The notes under the pieces are model-generated. The model had not been told where the DNA came from and searched no databases. It saw nothing but the letters and a program-made list of their open reading frames with translations. The translations under genes and the position numbers were made by a program. A stretch of DNA of 64,000 bases from Terriglobia bacterium (GTDB lineage Bacteria; Acidobacteriota; Terriglobia; Bryobacterales; Bryobacteraceae): contig JAIQFN010000033.1 in the NCBI GenBank assembly GCA_020073265.1, positions 1 to 64,000 on the forward strand. The letters are read 5' to 3'. Each line of letters begins with the position of its first letter. Position 1 is the stretch's first letter. Positions 53,201-61,571 of the stretch are shown here, piece by piece.

Positions 53201-53778
53201 TTGCCGACACCGAAGATATTCTGACCGGTGGGATTGGTCGAGGAGAGTCCCTGCGGCACCACGCCAGGCACCAGTGCGACCAGACCGAGCACGTTGCGAC
53301 CGTTGAGCGGCATCTCGAGAACTCTTCTCGCCTCGACCACTTGTCCAAGCGAGGTCGTCTCGGTTTGAAGTAACGGCGCATGGGCTGTGACTTCCACAGT
53401 CTGGCCAACCTCTCCGACCTGCATCGCCGCGTCGTTGCGGACCACACCCTCTACCTGGACCTCGATGTTGTCGCGGGTCATGCGCTTGAAGCCGGTTTTC
53501 TCGATGTCCACCCGATAGCGGCCTGGAATCAGGTTGACGAACTGGTAGTTGCCTGATTCGTCGGTCTCGGCTGTGCGACGCTCGGCGGTGCCAAGGTTAG
53601 TCACAACTACCGAAGCGTGGGGCACGGTGGCTCCCGTCGAATCGGTGACTGTCCCTACGATTGAGCCGAAGAATGTCTGTGCCTGCACCGTGCAAAGCAG
53701 AGCAGAAATTGCGATCAACAGATAAGCCAATCTCAGCGCGAGACCCCTCATTACGTGAGGAGAGGTTAAGTTCGTCAT
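50239..53778 (-). CDS. TonB-dependent receptor with carboxypeptidase-like N-terminal domain
   Basis: The 1179-residue protein has a signal peptide (about 1-34), a carboxypeptidase-regulatory-like beta domain (about 38-120: SIVGTVTDSTGATVPHASV), a plug domain (about 130-250: RRVLEMPLNGRNVLGL, VTYIDGGPVN) and a long outer-membrane barrel ending in an aromatic residue (FALRLNY). This Oar/CarboxypepD type is expanded in Solibacter relatives and is thought to take up large substrates. The start has AGGAGG seven bases upstream. No TonB box partner or SusD-like gene adjoins it; a protease or cytochrome might use the same regulator, since AT-rich repeats lie upstream. Confidence 0.93.
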   Translation of the reverse strand: MTNLTSPHVMRGLALRLAYLLIAISALLCTVQAQTFFGSIVGTVTDSTGATVPHASVVVTNLGTAERRTAETDESGNYQFVNLIPGRYRVDIEKTGFKRMTRDNIEVQVEGVVRNDAAMQVGEVGQTVEVTAHAPLLQTETTSLGQVVEARRVLEMPLNGRNVLGLVALVPGVVPQGLSSTNPTGQNIFGVGNFQIGGGFGNQSVTYIDGGPVNLFLVNLTTMLPAQDAVQEFRVQTNNIGPEYGRFAGGVINLTTKSGTNEFHGSTYEFLRNKVLNANNFFNNRTGVARPPFTQNQFGGTIGGPVVKDKTFFFFGYEGFRQRQGQSYLLSVPTDQWRNGDFSNLRSASGALIPIYDPLTTCGVLGNAPCAPGQTVLRRPFDNNLIPLSRMDKTALAMRDLFAHPNIPGQPFTNSLNFSTNASIGGDSNQINGRVDQNVSDKQHLFGRYTRWWYNNIPIDPFQNKTHPDIGLETVTSQQLVLGDTYVFSPSVVGDFRFSGVRYVYDRSPSSLGFDLTTFGQPASLNNSVVYRTFPYPVIQNIASISGTGSVILQDNLILAVTPSLTVIKGRHTMKFGGEVRRMDTNYSQSQNASGSYNFDNLFTSANPFAPAGTGSGYASFLLGFGSGGNANEPAPYATRQYYQGYYASDTFQLSRKLTINLGIRWEPTIPYTERFDRMDVFLPNAVSPAAAYTGLPLKGRLGLVNSSDHENRYNQNPHYLLFAPRTGFAYRLTDKTVLRGGYGIFYPAQYDILGGGSIGPLTQTTTNWASTLDGSLTPNAVLSNPFPNGLLAPLGRDPSYQTALLGQAIAQSVSSGYQLTANGVETRAAYIQQWNFNVQRELAGGTVIEVAYAGAKGTHLAGAIDQNQLSPQNQALGSAVLQKQVPNPFYGLVTTGILAAPTVAQGQLLRPFPQYDGVSFGESNRNSIYHSMQVRVQKRFAEGGTVSGSYTWSKLIADRETDTFWLEGGQSTSSFSVAANNYNLAAERALSSFDVAHRLVISYVLDFPFGKQKKYLSSLHGPAEKLVSGWGINGISTFQGGFPLGLSTAVNLTNSFGGLSRPNSTGQSAKLDGSAQSRLNEWFNVADFTTPAASTFGNAGRNLPDVRTDGVANYDFTVFKNTAITERFQLQFRTEVFNLFNRVQFGRPGVALGTTTFGVIGSQLNNPRLVQFALRLNY

Positions 53779-54279
53779 GGTACCGCCTCCTAAGCAGCAT
53801 GGCCGATTGTCAAGTCCGAGTGCGTCTCTTCGCCGATCCTAGTGCAAAACGTTTCAACAAAACTGGTCTCAGAGGACGCTATACGGAAGACAAAGCGAGT
53901 CGAGGTAACTTATCTCGTTTTCCGAGCGGAAGGCAACAGAAAATAGACTGTTTCAATTTTGTTTCACTCGCAGAAATCGGGCAAAGTGCGTGCTAATTGC
54001 AATGACCATTAGAATCCGGGCAAGGAAGGCCCGCGAGGACTGTACTACTGGCTTGATGAGACGACTTCAATTTGTTTCAAACAGAGAAACACGGACCGGC
54101 TTAGAAGTCCGTTCACCGACCTGGTTCCAAGCCAGCGTTACAACCTTGATTGGGTCCGAGTCGCCAACCTCGAACCGATTCGATCCATTGATGCCCGATC
54201 CAGCTCTCGTGCTAGCATGGTTTCCGGAAATGAATCAAGGCTCAGGTGGAAGCCGCGGGAGGGCAAGGTCCAATCAACT
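53779..54279. other. 501-base divergent region with repeated GTTTCA motifs
   Basis: The region between the TonB receptor and the Nif3-like gene is AT-richer than its surroundings. It has GTTTCAATTTTGTTTCA (53950-53966), a related TTCAATTTGTTTCA (54066-54079) and GTTTCAACAAAAC (53851-53863), whose reverse complement GTTTTGTTGAAAC is similar. These may be operator copies. A further motif lies at 54170-54183. No gene is seen. Confidence 0.45.
54170..54183. promoter_or_regulatory. Possible operator TCGAA-ccga-TTCGA (site 1)
   Basis: A perfect five-base inverted repeat with a four-base spacer, 96 bases upstream of the Nif3-like gene. The 15 bases GAACCGATTCGATCC at 54172-54186 recur exactly at 61333-61347 and a close relative is at 55388-55401. 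Confidence 0.4.
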
Positions 54280-55161
54280 ATGACAGCCATTCTGACCAGA
54301 AAGCGCTTCCTGGAATTGGCAACCCCGGCGCTCTGCAGCATTGCGGCACGCGGGCAGAGCGCCGACCGTCTCACCGCCCGCCAACTCGTCGAGCGGATCC
54401 AGCGACACGTCGGAGTTCCCTGGCAATCTTCCACTGTCGACACCTTCAAGGCCGGCAATCCGGATACGCCACTGAAGGGTATCGCTACCACGATGATGGC
54501 GACGCTGGACGTGATCGAGCGCGCCGCCCGATCCGACAAGAACATGGTGATTACTCACGAGCCCACGTTCTACAATCACGAGGACAACACGCAGAGCTTC
54601 GCCGGCGACAAGGTGTTGGCGGCTAAACTGGATTTCATCGCCAGGAATGACATGGTGGTCTGGAGGTTTCACGACCATTGGCATGCCCGGCGGCCCGATG
54701 GAATCACAACCGGAATGGCCAAGGCGCTGGACTGGGAAAAATACCGAAGCCAGGAAGGCGAAGGTCTCTACGACTTGCCGCCCGCATCGCTGGAACAAAT
54801 GGCCCGGCAAGTCCAGAATCGGCTAGGTATTCGAATTATCCGCGTGGTAGGGGATCCTGCAATGAAGGTTCGGAGGATCGCTTTGAGGCCCGGCTATTCG
54901 ACTCTGGCGGCTACCATGCGAGCGTTCGCCCAGCCGGACGTCGACGTGCTCGTGATCGGAGAAGCACGCGAGTGGGAAGGCGTTGAATACACTCAGGACC
55001 TCATTGCCGCAAACCACAGGAAAGGCCTGGTGATTCTCGGTCACGTGATGTCGGAAGAAAGCGGGATGCGGGAATGCGCCGAGTGGCTGAAGACCTTCGT
55101 GACCGAGGTGCCGATCGAGTTCATCGCCGCAGGCGAGCCGTATTGGATGAGGCGGTCGTGA
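54280..55161 (+). CDS. Nif3-like dinuclear metal protein
   Basis: The 293-residue protein has an N-terminal segment that could be an export signal (MTAILTRKRFLELATPAL with basic residues, then IAARGQSA) followed by a body that resembles the Nif3/YbgI family: VITHEPTFYNHED with His93 and His100, RFHDHWHA with His131 and His133, and LGHVMSEESGM near the C-terminus as further metal ligands. Family members bind two metal ions in a hexamer; their enzymatic role is uncertain. An exported version would be unusual. ATG 54280 is chosen because the hydrophobic start begins there; a frame to 54217 is open. The start has only a weak ribosome site. Confidence 0.65.
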   Translation: MTAILTRKRFLELATPALCSIAARGQSADRLTARQLVERIQRHVGVPWQSSTVDTFKAGNPDTPLKGIATTMMATLDVIERAARSDKNMVITHEPTFYNHEDNTQSFAGDKVLAAKLDFIARNDMVVWRFHDHWHARRPDGITTGMAKALDWEKYRSQEGEGLYDLPPASLEQMARQVQNRLGIRIIRVVGDPAMKVRRIALRPGYSTLAATMRAFAQPDVDVLVIGEAREWEGVEYTQDLIAANHRKGLVILGHVMSEESGMRECAEWLKTFVTEVPIEFIAAGEPYWMRRS

Positions 55162-55383
55162 TCCAATCCCAGCAAACGCATGACCCCGCCGCCCGCAGCC
55201 GACCTGGCGTTTTGATTGCGCGGTTCACCGACCGAAATGACCCTAAATCCGGCCGTTATAGTGAAAGGCTCACAACACCAATCAGTTAGGAGCTCTTCCA
55301 AGGCTATCGAGTGCGGCCGCAATAGCGAAGGTTCGCACTGATTGTGTTCACCGTTAGAAACAGATCCACGCGCGGCCGACAGG

Positions 55384-55401
55384 CGAATCGAAACGATTCG
55401 G
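55384..55401. promoter_or_regulatory. Possible operator with inverted repeat (site 2)
   Basis: CGAATCG-aaa-CGATTCG is a perfect seven-base inverted repeat (55384-55400). It contains the spacing of the site-1 motif (TCGAA-acga-TTCGG, 55388-55401). It ends 37 bases before the start of the third Cu-monooxygenase paralog, where an operator could act. The rest of 55162-55437 shows nothing. Confidence 0.4.
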
Positions 55402-55437
55402 TAGACTATTGAACGAATCTGGATCATAATTGCTACG

Positions 55438-56778
55438 ATGACTCGTTCTTTTCGCGCCTTGGCATTTTTCGCGGGACTTGGCTCCCTCGCTCTTGCAGCT
55501 AGCAAGTCTTCTTCACCGACCTTCGCGCAGGACGTTGCGCCGATTCTTCAGAAGCGCTGCCAGAGCTGCCACCGGCCCGGAGAGATCGGCCCGATGTCTC
55601 TGTTGACCTATGAGCAAGTCAGGCCGTGGGCCAAGGCCATCAAATCTGCCGTGCTGACCCGCACCATGCCGCCGTGGCATGCCGACCCGCACTACGGCTC
55701 ATTCGCTAACGATCGGTCGTTGTCAGAACCCGAGATTCAGACCATCGCCGCGTGGGCCGATAGCGGCGCGCTCCCTGGCGATCTCGCCACGGCGCCTGGA
55801 CCTGTTCAGTTCGCTGAGGGCTGGCGCATCGGAACACCGGACGTGATCTTCGAGATGCCCAAGGAATTCCAGGTTCCGGCGACCGGCGTGGTGGACTATC
55901 AGTGGATCAAGATTCCCACCGGTTTCACCAAGGATATCTGGGTGGAAGCCGTCGAGGTGCGGCCCGGAAACCGGCAGGTGGTCCATCACTCGGTGGTCTA
56001 TACCCGCGAGCCTGGTCTGCTGTACGGAAAGAAAGAGCCGTATAACGAATTCTTCCAGTTGTCGGCCGATGATGTCATCGACGTCGCTAAGGAACGGAAA
56101 GCGAACACCATGTTCGCGGCCACTACGGAGCCGGAGCATTTGCAAGTTTATGCGCCTGGCGCCGACCCCATCGTGTTCGGTCCCGGCGCGGCTCGCTTGG
56201 TGAAGGCCGGATCCGATCTTATTTTCGAGATGCATTACACCCCCAATGGCACCGCCACTACCGATCGGACGCGAGTCGGCTTGCGTCTCGCGAAGGCGCC
56301 TCCCCAAGAGCGAGTGCGCACGGTTCGCATCAACAATGGTCCTCCGCTGGCCATTCCGGCCGGCGATGCGAACTACCGCATGGAATCCAGAGTGGAGACC
56401 GTGGCGCCGGTGACGATTGTTTCCTTCATGCCGCACATGCATCTGCGCGGCAAGTCGATGGAGTTTCGCGTTACCTATCCGACCGGAGAGACCGAGGTTC
56501 TTCTCAGCGTTCCCCGCTACGATTTCCACTGGCAAATGACGTACTACTTGAAGAACCCCAAGGTGCTTCCGACCGGAAGCGTGATCACTTGCGTCGCCGT
56601 TTATGACAACTCGCCCAACAACAAGTACAACCCCGATCCGACTGTGGTGGTCAAAGGCGGCCGCCAGAGCTTCGAGGAAATGATGGCGGGCTTTGTGGAT
56701 TTCGCGATCGGTCCTACACAATCGCTGGAGCTGTTCCGCGATGCTCCCATGCCGCAGTTGCAAACCGCGGCCAAGTAA
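55438..56778 (+). CDS. Cytochrome c / copper type II monooxygenase-like protein (paralog 3)
   Basis: The 446-residue secreted protein (signal peptide about 1-21) has a haem site CQSCH (41-45) and monooxygenase-like ligands His183-His184 (VVHHSVVY), His266 and His333/His335 (PHMHLRG). At the last position, where paralogs 1 and 2 read HYDNS, it reads VYDNS (Val388), so one possible ligand is lost. The insert of about 55 residues (about 191-247) differs from the other two. It faces the DUF1501 gene with 33 bases between stops. Confidence 0.8.
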   Translation: MTRSFRALAFFAGLGSLALAASKSSSPTFAQDVAPILQKRCQSCHRPGEIGPMSLLTYEQVRPWAKAIKSAVLTRTMPPWHADPHYGSFANDRSLSEPEIQTIAAWADSGALPGDLATAPGPVQFAEGWRIGTPDVIFEMPKEFQVPATGVVDYQWIKIPTGFTKDIWVEAVEVRPGNRQVVHHSVVYTREPGLLYGKKEPYNEFFQLSADDVIDVAKERKANTMFAATTEPEHLQVYAPGADPIVFGPGAARLVKAGSDLIFEMHYTPNGTATTDRTRVGLRLAKAPPQERVRTVRINNGPPLAIPAGDANYRMESRVETVAPVTIVSFMPHMHLRGKSMEFRVTYPTGETEVLLSVPRYDFHWQMTYYLKNPKVLPTGSVITCVAVYDNSPNNKYNPDPTVVVKGGRQSFEEMMAGFVDFAIGPTQSLELFRDAPMPQLQTAAK

Positions 56779-56811
56779 CCGAAGGTACCCTCTACTACTG
56801 CCGGCAGCCGG

Positions 56812-58260
56812 TCAAGCCAGGATGCCCTTGATCAGGGTGGCTTCATCGGTGGGACCAATGAGGCGCTGGTTCAGACCCTGGAACGGATAACTGAGGCGGA
56901 ATGCGTCCAGCCCCAGCAAGTGCAGCACGGTGGCCTGAAGATCGCGGATCGTGACTTTGTTCTCCACCGGGTAGTAGCCAATCTCGTCGGTGGCGCCGAA
57001 GTTCAGACCGCGTTTTACGCCGCCGCCAGCCATCCACATGCTGAACGCATGCGGATGATGATCGCGTCCCATGAAGGAACCGTAGACGCCGCCCCGGTTT
57101 TCGCGCATGGGGGTCCGGCCGAATTCGCCGCCCCACACCACCAGAGTCTGATCCAGAAGGCCGCGCTGCTTTAGGTCCTGAATCAGCGCTGCGACGGGCT
57201 GATCGATGCCGCGCGCGCGATCCGGAAGATCGTAGCGGATATCCTCGCGGCGGTTGGATCCGTGGTGATCCCAGCCCCACTGGAACAACTGCACGAAGCG
57301 CACACCCTTCTCGACCAGGCGGCGCGCCAGAAGGCAGTTGTTGGCGAACGACACGCTGCCGGGTTCGGTTCCATACATTTTGTGGATGCTGGCGGGCTCG
57401 CGAGAAATGTCCATCACTTCAGGTACCGATATCTGCATCCGGTACGCGAGTTCATATTGCGAAACACGCGCCGCAGTCTCCGGATCGCCCGTGGCTTCTT
57501 GCTGCAGTTTGTCGAGATCGCCGATCGCGTCCACGGTCTTGCGCCGCAGCGCCCGGCTGATTCCATCGGGGTCGCTCAAGTAGAGAACCGGATCGCCCTG
57601 AGTGCGGCATTGAACTCCTTGATAAACGCTGGGAAGGAAGCCGCTGCCCCACAGACTCTTTCCTCCGTCGGGATTGTTGCCGCCCCCGACCAGGACCACA
57701 AAGCCTGGCAGATCCTGATTCTCAGAGCCTAAGCCGTAAGTCGCCCAGGCGCCCATGGAGGCGGCGCCGAACCGCGAATTTCCGGTGTGCAGGAACAACT
57801 GCGCGGGCGCATGGTTGAACTGTTCGGTGGTCATCGAGCGGATGATCGTTACGTCGTCGATGACATTGGAAAAATTCGGAAGCAGCTCGCTCACCCATCC
57901 GCCCGACTCGCCATGTTGCGAAAACTGGAAGGGCGTCCCCATCATTTGTGGCACACCCTTGATGAAAGCGAACCGCTTGCCCTTTAACAATTCGTCCGGA
58001 CACGGCTTGCCGTTGTACTTGATCAATTCCGGCTTGTAATCGAGTAAGTCGAGTTGAGAGGGCGAGCCGGCCATGTGCAGGTAGATGACCGCTCGCGCCT
58101 TGGGAGCGAAATGGGGCGGCTTGGGGACCATCGGGTTCGTCTCGGCAGCCACGGCGGCGCGGTTCAGGCCCGCCAGAAACATACCGGCGAGGCCGAGCTG
58201 GCAGCGCTCCAGAAAGTGACGGCGCGTATATTCCTGAATCAAAGAATAGTCGGAAGACAA
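56812..58260 (-). CDS. DUF1501 family protein with Tat-type signal
   Basis: The 482-residue protein starts with a twin-arginine motif (YTRRHFLERC) and a hydrophobic stretch (LAGMFLAGLNRAAVAA), then has the DUF1501 body (AVIYLHMAGSPSQLDLLDYKP, TEQFNHAPAQLFLHTG, VVWGGEFGRTPM, GRDHHPHAFSMWMAGGG). The family resembles alkaline-phosphatase/sulfatase-like folds (note DHH and the GGEFGRTP loop), but no enzyme role is proven. It follows the PSD1 gene by five bases; the two are always neighbours in planctomycetes and Solibacter relatives, and probably act on the same extracellular substrate. Confidence 0.9.
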   Translation of the reverse strand: MSSDYSLIQEYTRRHFLERCQLGLAGMFLAGLNRAAVAAETNPMVPKPPHFAPKARAVIYLHMAGSPSQLDLLDYKPELIKYNGKPCPDELLKGKRFAFIKGVPQMMGTPFQFSQHGESGGWVSELLPNFSNVIDDVTIIRSMTTEQFNHAPAQLFLHTGNSRFGAASMGAWATYGLGSENQDLPGFVVLVGGGNNPDGGKSLWGSGFLPSVYQGVQCRTQGDPVLYLSDPDGISRALRRKTVDAIGDLDKLQQEATGDPETAARVSQYELAYRMQISVPEVMDISREPASIHKMYGTEPGSVSFANNCLLARRLVEKGVRFVQLFQWGWDHHGSNRREDIRYDLPDRARGIDQPVAALIQDLKQRGLLDQTLVVWGGEFGRTPMRENRGGVYGSFMGRDHHPHAFSMWMAGGGVKRGLNFGATDEIGYYPVENKVTIRDLQATVLHLLGLDAFRLSYPFQGLNQRLIGPTDEATLIKGILA

Positions 58261-58265
58261 ATCAG

Positions 58266-60977
58266 CTACCTCCTGGTCAGCATCTCGTCGAGATTCAGTA
58301 TCGTGTTGGCGACCACCACCCAGGCGGCTCGCGCCGGTTGATCGCGCCGGGGATCGGGTGGGCCGAGAGAACGAACCGCCACCAAACCGACATCGATGGA
58401 TTGCCCTCGGTCCTTCTCTCCGATGCGGTAAGCGCGCACGGCGATCAGGTTCCGGCCCGGCTTCAGCGCGGCAATAGCGGGCTTATCAATTGCGTATTTG
58501 TAGTAGCTGGTCCGCTCGATGGATGAAGCCGCGGCTCGAACGCCGTTCAAAAATACTTCGAAGCCGCCGGTGCAGCGAATCAAAAGGTGCGGATCCTCCA
58601 GCGGGCCGGCCGGAACATCGAACTCGTAGCGCATCCACAATTGTTCGGAATCCCAAGGCGTGCCTGCAGGACTCTCAGCCGAGCCCTGCGCCGCGGGCGA
58701 ACGAAACGCAAACGGTCCGGCGCCTGACTTCCAGGCGTTGGCGTCAAAGGCGGAGGTCTTCCAGGCATCGCCCGGATCTTGCGTGGTGTACTGCCAGGAA
58801 CTGGCCTTCCCGCGCCCATCCGCCACCAGAGCGATCTCGCGGTCAGAGCTATACAGCACCTTGTCATAGTTCAGCAGCTTCTGCGAAGACTCCGCGTCGA
58901 GGTCCGCCTGCGCGTCCCGATGCAACGCCAGAAGCCGCTTGGCCTCACTCGGAGACGGCTGGCGGCCGACGGCCATTTGAAACATGTACGCAATGCGGGC
59001 CTGGTCGGACGCACCGGCTTCGTCGAGCGTGCGAAGGGCGATCCTCTGTGCGGCTGCCATCGAAACCGGATCGTTCAACGAGGCCAGCGCCTGCAGCGGT
59101 GTGTTGGTCCGGATGCGCCGCATCGTGCACACCTCGCCGGTCGGCGCGTCATAGGTCGTCATCCAGGGATATGGCGAGGTGCGCCGAAGGAACGTGTACA
59201 GGCTGCGCCGATACCGGTCCTCGCCGGAACTGAGAATCCATTGATCGGAATTGTAGACTACCTGCCAGATTCCGTCCGGCTGCCAGGGCATCACCGGAGG
59301 TCCGTACATTTTCGAGCTGAGCAGACCAGCGACGCTGAGCATCTGGTCGTGAATCATCTCGGCATCCAGACGGTAGCGAGCGCCTCGAGCCAGCAAACGG
59401 TTGTAAGGATCGCGCTCTTCATCAGCGGCGGACGCATCGGAGGACTGGCGGTAGGTGGCCGAAGTCACGATGGTCTTGAGCATGGCCTTCACGTTCCAGT
59501 CCGAATTCATGAACTCGGTGGCCAGCCAGTCCAGCAATTCCGGATGGCTCGGCGAGCTACCCTGGGTTCCGAAGTCCTCTTCCGTTTCGACGATACCGCG
59601 GCCGAACAGCCGAGCCCAGAAACGGTTCACTGTCACTCGGGCGGTGAGGGGATTTTCCTTGTTGACCAGCCATTCCGCCAGGCCGAGGCGGTTCCGAGGG
59701 GCGTCGCCGGGCATGGGGAAGAACGCAGCGGGCGTGGCCGCCTGCACCTCCGCGCCGGGATCGAGAAAGTTGCCGCGCTGTTCGATATGGGTGACGCGGA
59801 GTTTGTCCGGAGGCAGGTCACGCATGACCAGCGTAGAGCCTCCGCCGATTTTCAGGGATGGAGTATCGTCAACGCGATTGGCGTCCTGCGTTTGATTGAG
59901 GAACGCGTACAGTTGATAGAACTCGGCGTGTGAGATCGGGTCGTACTTGTGGGTGTGACACTGCGCGCACCCCCAGGTAAGTCCCATCCACACTTGGCCT
60001 GTGACGGCGACGCGATCCTTGACGGCCAGATCGCGAAACTCCTCCGGATCGCTTCCGGCTTCCGGATTTGTCATGGTGTTGCGGTGGAAGCCGGTGGCGA
60101 TCAAGTCATCCTCGGTGGGCGAGGGGAGCAGGTCGCCGGCGAGCTGCCGGATGCTGAACTGGTCAAACGGCATGTTAGCGTTGATGGCTTTGATCACCCA
60201 GTCGCGATACGGCCAGATGGAGCGGCGGAAGTCTCGCTCGTAACCCTGGGTGTCGGCGTAGCGTGCCAGATCCAGCCAGACGCGCGCCCAGCGTTCGCCG
60301 AACTGAGGCATGGCCAACAAGCGGTCGATGTAACGCTCGTAGGCGTCCGGCCGTTTGTCGTCGACGAACTCGCGCACCCATTCCGGGGCGGGCGGCAGAC
60401 CAATCAAATCGAGCGCTGCGCGGCGGGCGAGTAAATTCGCGTCGGCCTCGCGCGATGGTTTCAGATTCTCCTGTTCGAGACGGGCGAGAACGAAATAGTC
60501 GATGCCACTGCGCGGCCACGCCTGGTTGCGGACGGACGGCAGGTTCGGCCGGACCGGCTTCGCGAACGCCCAATGCCTGGTGTAAGCAGCGCCCTGGTCG
60601 ATCCAACGCTTGATCAGATCCACTTCGGTTGGGGAAAGCCGCTCACCAACCGGCGGCATGGGCGTCGTGGGATGGGTGATTCGGACGAAGACGCGACTCT
60701 GCGCGCTCGAGCCAGGAACGATTCCGGTACGTCCGCCGTTCTTGCCGGTGGCGCCGTCGAACGTATCGAGTCGAAGGCCAGCTTGGCGGCTCCCTTCATC
60801 GGGACCGTGACAGGCGAAGCACCGTTTGGCGAGCAACGGCCGGATGTCGCGCTGGAAGTCCACCGGTGGACCAGCCGCCAGAGCCGCGAAGCTGCCCACG
60901 AGCGCGAACCAGGCGGCGGCCAAATTGCGGCGAACTCCACCTGCGCGGTGCTCCCGAATCCTTTGATGGTTTTTCAT
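58266..60977 (-). CDS. PSCyt1/DUF1549/DUF1553 protein
   Basis: The 903-residue secreted protein has an N-terminal signal (about 17-36), a planctomycete-type cytochrome c site CFACH (53-57), a DUF1549 part (about 150-350: ARRAALDLIGLPPAPEWV, ERWARVWLDLARYADTQGYE), a DUF1553 part (about 420-700: NRLGLAEWLVNKENPLTARVTVNRFW, MRRIRTNTPLQALASLNDP) and a C-terminal beta domain of about 160 residues of galactose-binding look. The start has GGAGG upstream. It is the first gene of the pair with DUF1501. Such pairs are often linked to degradation of complex polysaccharides, a link known from context only. Confidence 0.9.
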   Translation of the reverse strand: MKNHQRIREHRAGGVRRNLAAAWFALVGSFAALAAGPPVDFQRDIRPLLAKRCFACHGPDEGSRQAGLRLDTFDGATGKNGGRTGIVPGSSAQSRVFVRITHPTTPMPPVGERLSPTEVDLIKRWIDQGAAYTRHWAFAKPVRPNLPSVRNQAWPRSGIDYFVLARLEQENLKPSREADANLLARRAALDLIGLPPAPEWVREFVDDKRPDAYERYIDRLLAMPQFGERWARVWLDLARYADTQGYERDFRRSIWPYRDWVIKAINANMPFDQFSIRQLAGDLLPSPTEDDLIATGFHRNTMTNPEAGSDPEEFRDLAVKDRVAVTGQVWMGLTWGCAQCHTHKYDPISHAEFYQLYAFLNQTQDANRVDDTPSLKIGGGSTLVMRDLPPDKLRVTHIEQRGNFLDPGAEVQAATPAAFFPMPGDAPRNRLGLAEWLVNKENPLTARVTVNRFWARLFGRGIVETEEDFGTQGSSPSHPELLDWLATEFMNSDWNVKAMLKTIVTSATYRQSSDASAADEERDPYNRLLARGARYRLDAEMIHDQMLSVAGLLSSKMYGPPVMPWQPDGIWQVVYNSDQWILSSGEDRYRRSLYTFLRRTSPYPWMTTYDAPTGEVCTMRRIRTNTPLQALASLNDPVSMAAAQRIALRTLDEAGASDQARIAYMFQMAVGRQPSPSEAKRLLALHRDAQADLDAESSQKLLNYDKVLYSSDREIALVADGRGKASSWQYTTQDPGDAWKTSAFDANAWKSGAGPFAFRSPAAQGSAESPAGTPWDSEQLWMRYEFDVPAGPLEDPHLLIRCTGGFEVFLNGVRAAASSIERTSYYKYAIDKPAIAALKPGRNLIAVRAYRIGEKDRGQSIDVGLVAVRSLGPPDPRRDQPARAAWVVVANTILNLDEMLTRR

Positions 60978-60997
60978 CCGCGTGCCTCCGCCTGACT

Positions 60998-61015
60998 GTT
61001 CTTTGGCAAAAGAAC
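60998..61015. promoter_or_regulatory. Inverted repeat before the PSD1 operon
   Basis: GTTCTTT-ggca-AAAGAAC is a perfect seven-base inverted repeat 20 bases upstream of ATG 60977. Its place near the start codon suits an operator. No other copy was noticed. The rest of 61016-61330 shows no gene. Confidence 0.35.
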
Positions 61016-61330
61016 ATTATGGCGTATTGGCAATGACCACAAGCTGCGATCTCTTGCCTTCCCATGCGGTTCATGAGGTGAAACCGACACTCTCATCGTA
61101 AACGTGAAAAGTGATTGTGCAATCAGTCATTTGCATAAATAACGCCGTGAAAGCGCCGCCGGGAGAAAGTACTCCAACCGGTCTCATTATTTCGTTGGGG
61201 GAACCTCTGCCGTTCGCCGCGGCGCCCCTTCCCCTACGAGCAGGCGTTTGTCGTCTTGCCCCGAATCTTGTCCCGGCGGCTTTGTTCGCTTAAACGAGTG
61301 AAAAAAACCGAAGTTGGAGTATTATCGAAC

Positions 61331-61344
61331 GTGAACCGATTCGA
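61331..61344. promoter_or_regulatory. Possible operator GTGAA-ccga-TTCGA (site 3)
   Basis: The motif matches site 1 except for its first two bases and shares the 15 bases GAACCGATTCGATCC with it (61333-61347). It is 227 bases upstream of the dihaem cytochrome c gene, just before a small open frame. Confidence 0.35.
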
Positions 61345-61347
61345 TCC

Positions 61348-61566
61348 GTGACCCAACTCCTTAACAACAGCCTGGATGATCCGATGGATTGGACGTACAC
61401 ATCCACGGACACGCGACCGTGCGTGGCGGCGCGCCAGCCTTATGGCCTGATCAGCATCGCCAACTCGGACGCCGCCGCTAGTTCTCGCGCCGACGCCGCG
61501 ATCCTGATGGCCTACGAGGCCGTCAACCACGTTATGAACCGGCGCGCGATGCCGCGATTCGCCTAG
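61348..61566 (+). CDS. Small hypothetical protein, doubtful
   Basis: A 72-residue frame beginning at GTG ends five bases before the dihaem cytochrome c gene. It has no recognised motif, and no good ribosome site. Its tight spacing to the cytochrome gene is the only support; it could equally be the leader of that gene. I see no homology pattern in it. Confidence 0.25.
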   Translation: MTQLLNNSLDDPMDWTYTSTDTRPCVAARQPYGLISIANSDAAASSRADAAILMAYEAVNHVMNRRAMPRFA

Positions 61567-61571
61567 CCGCC

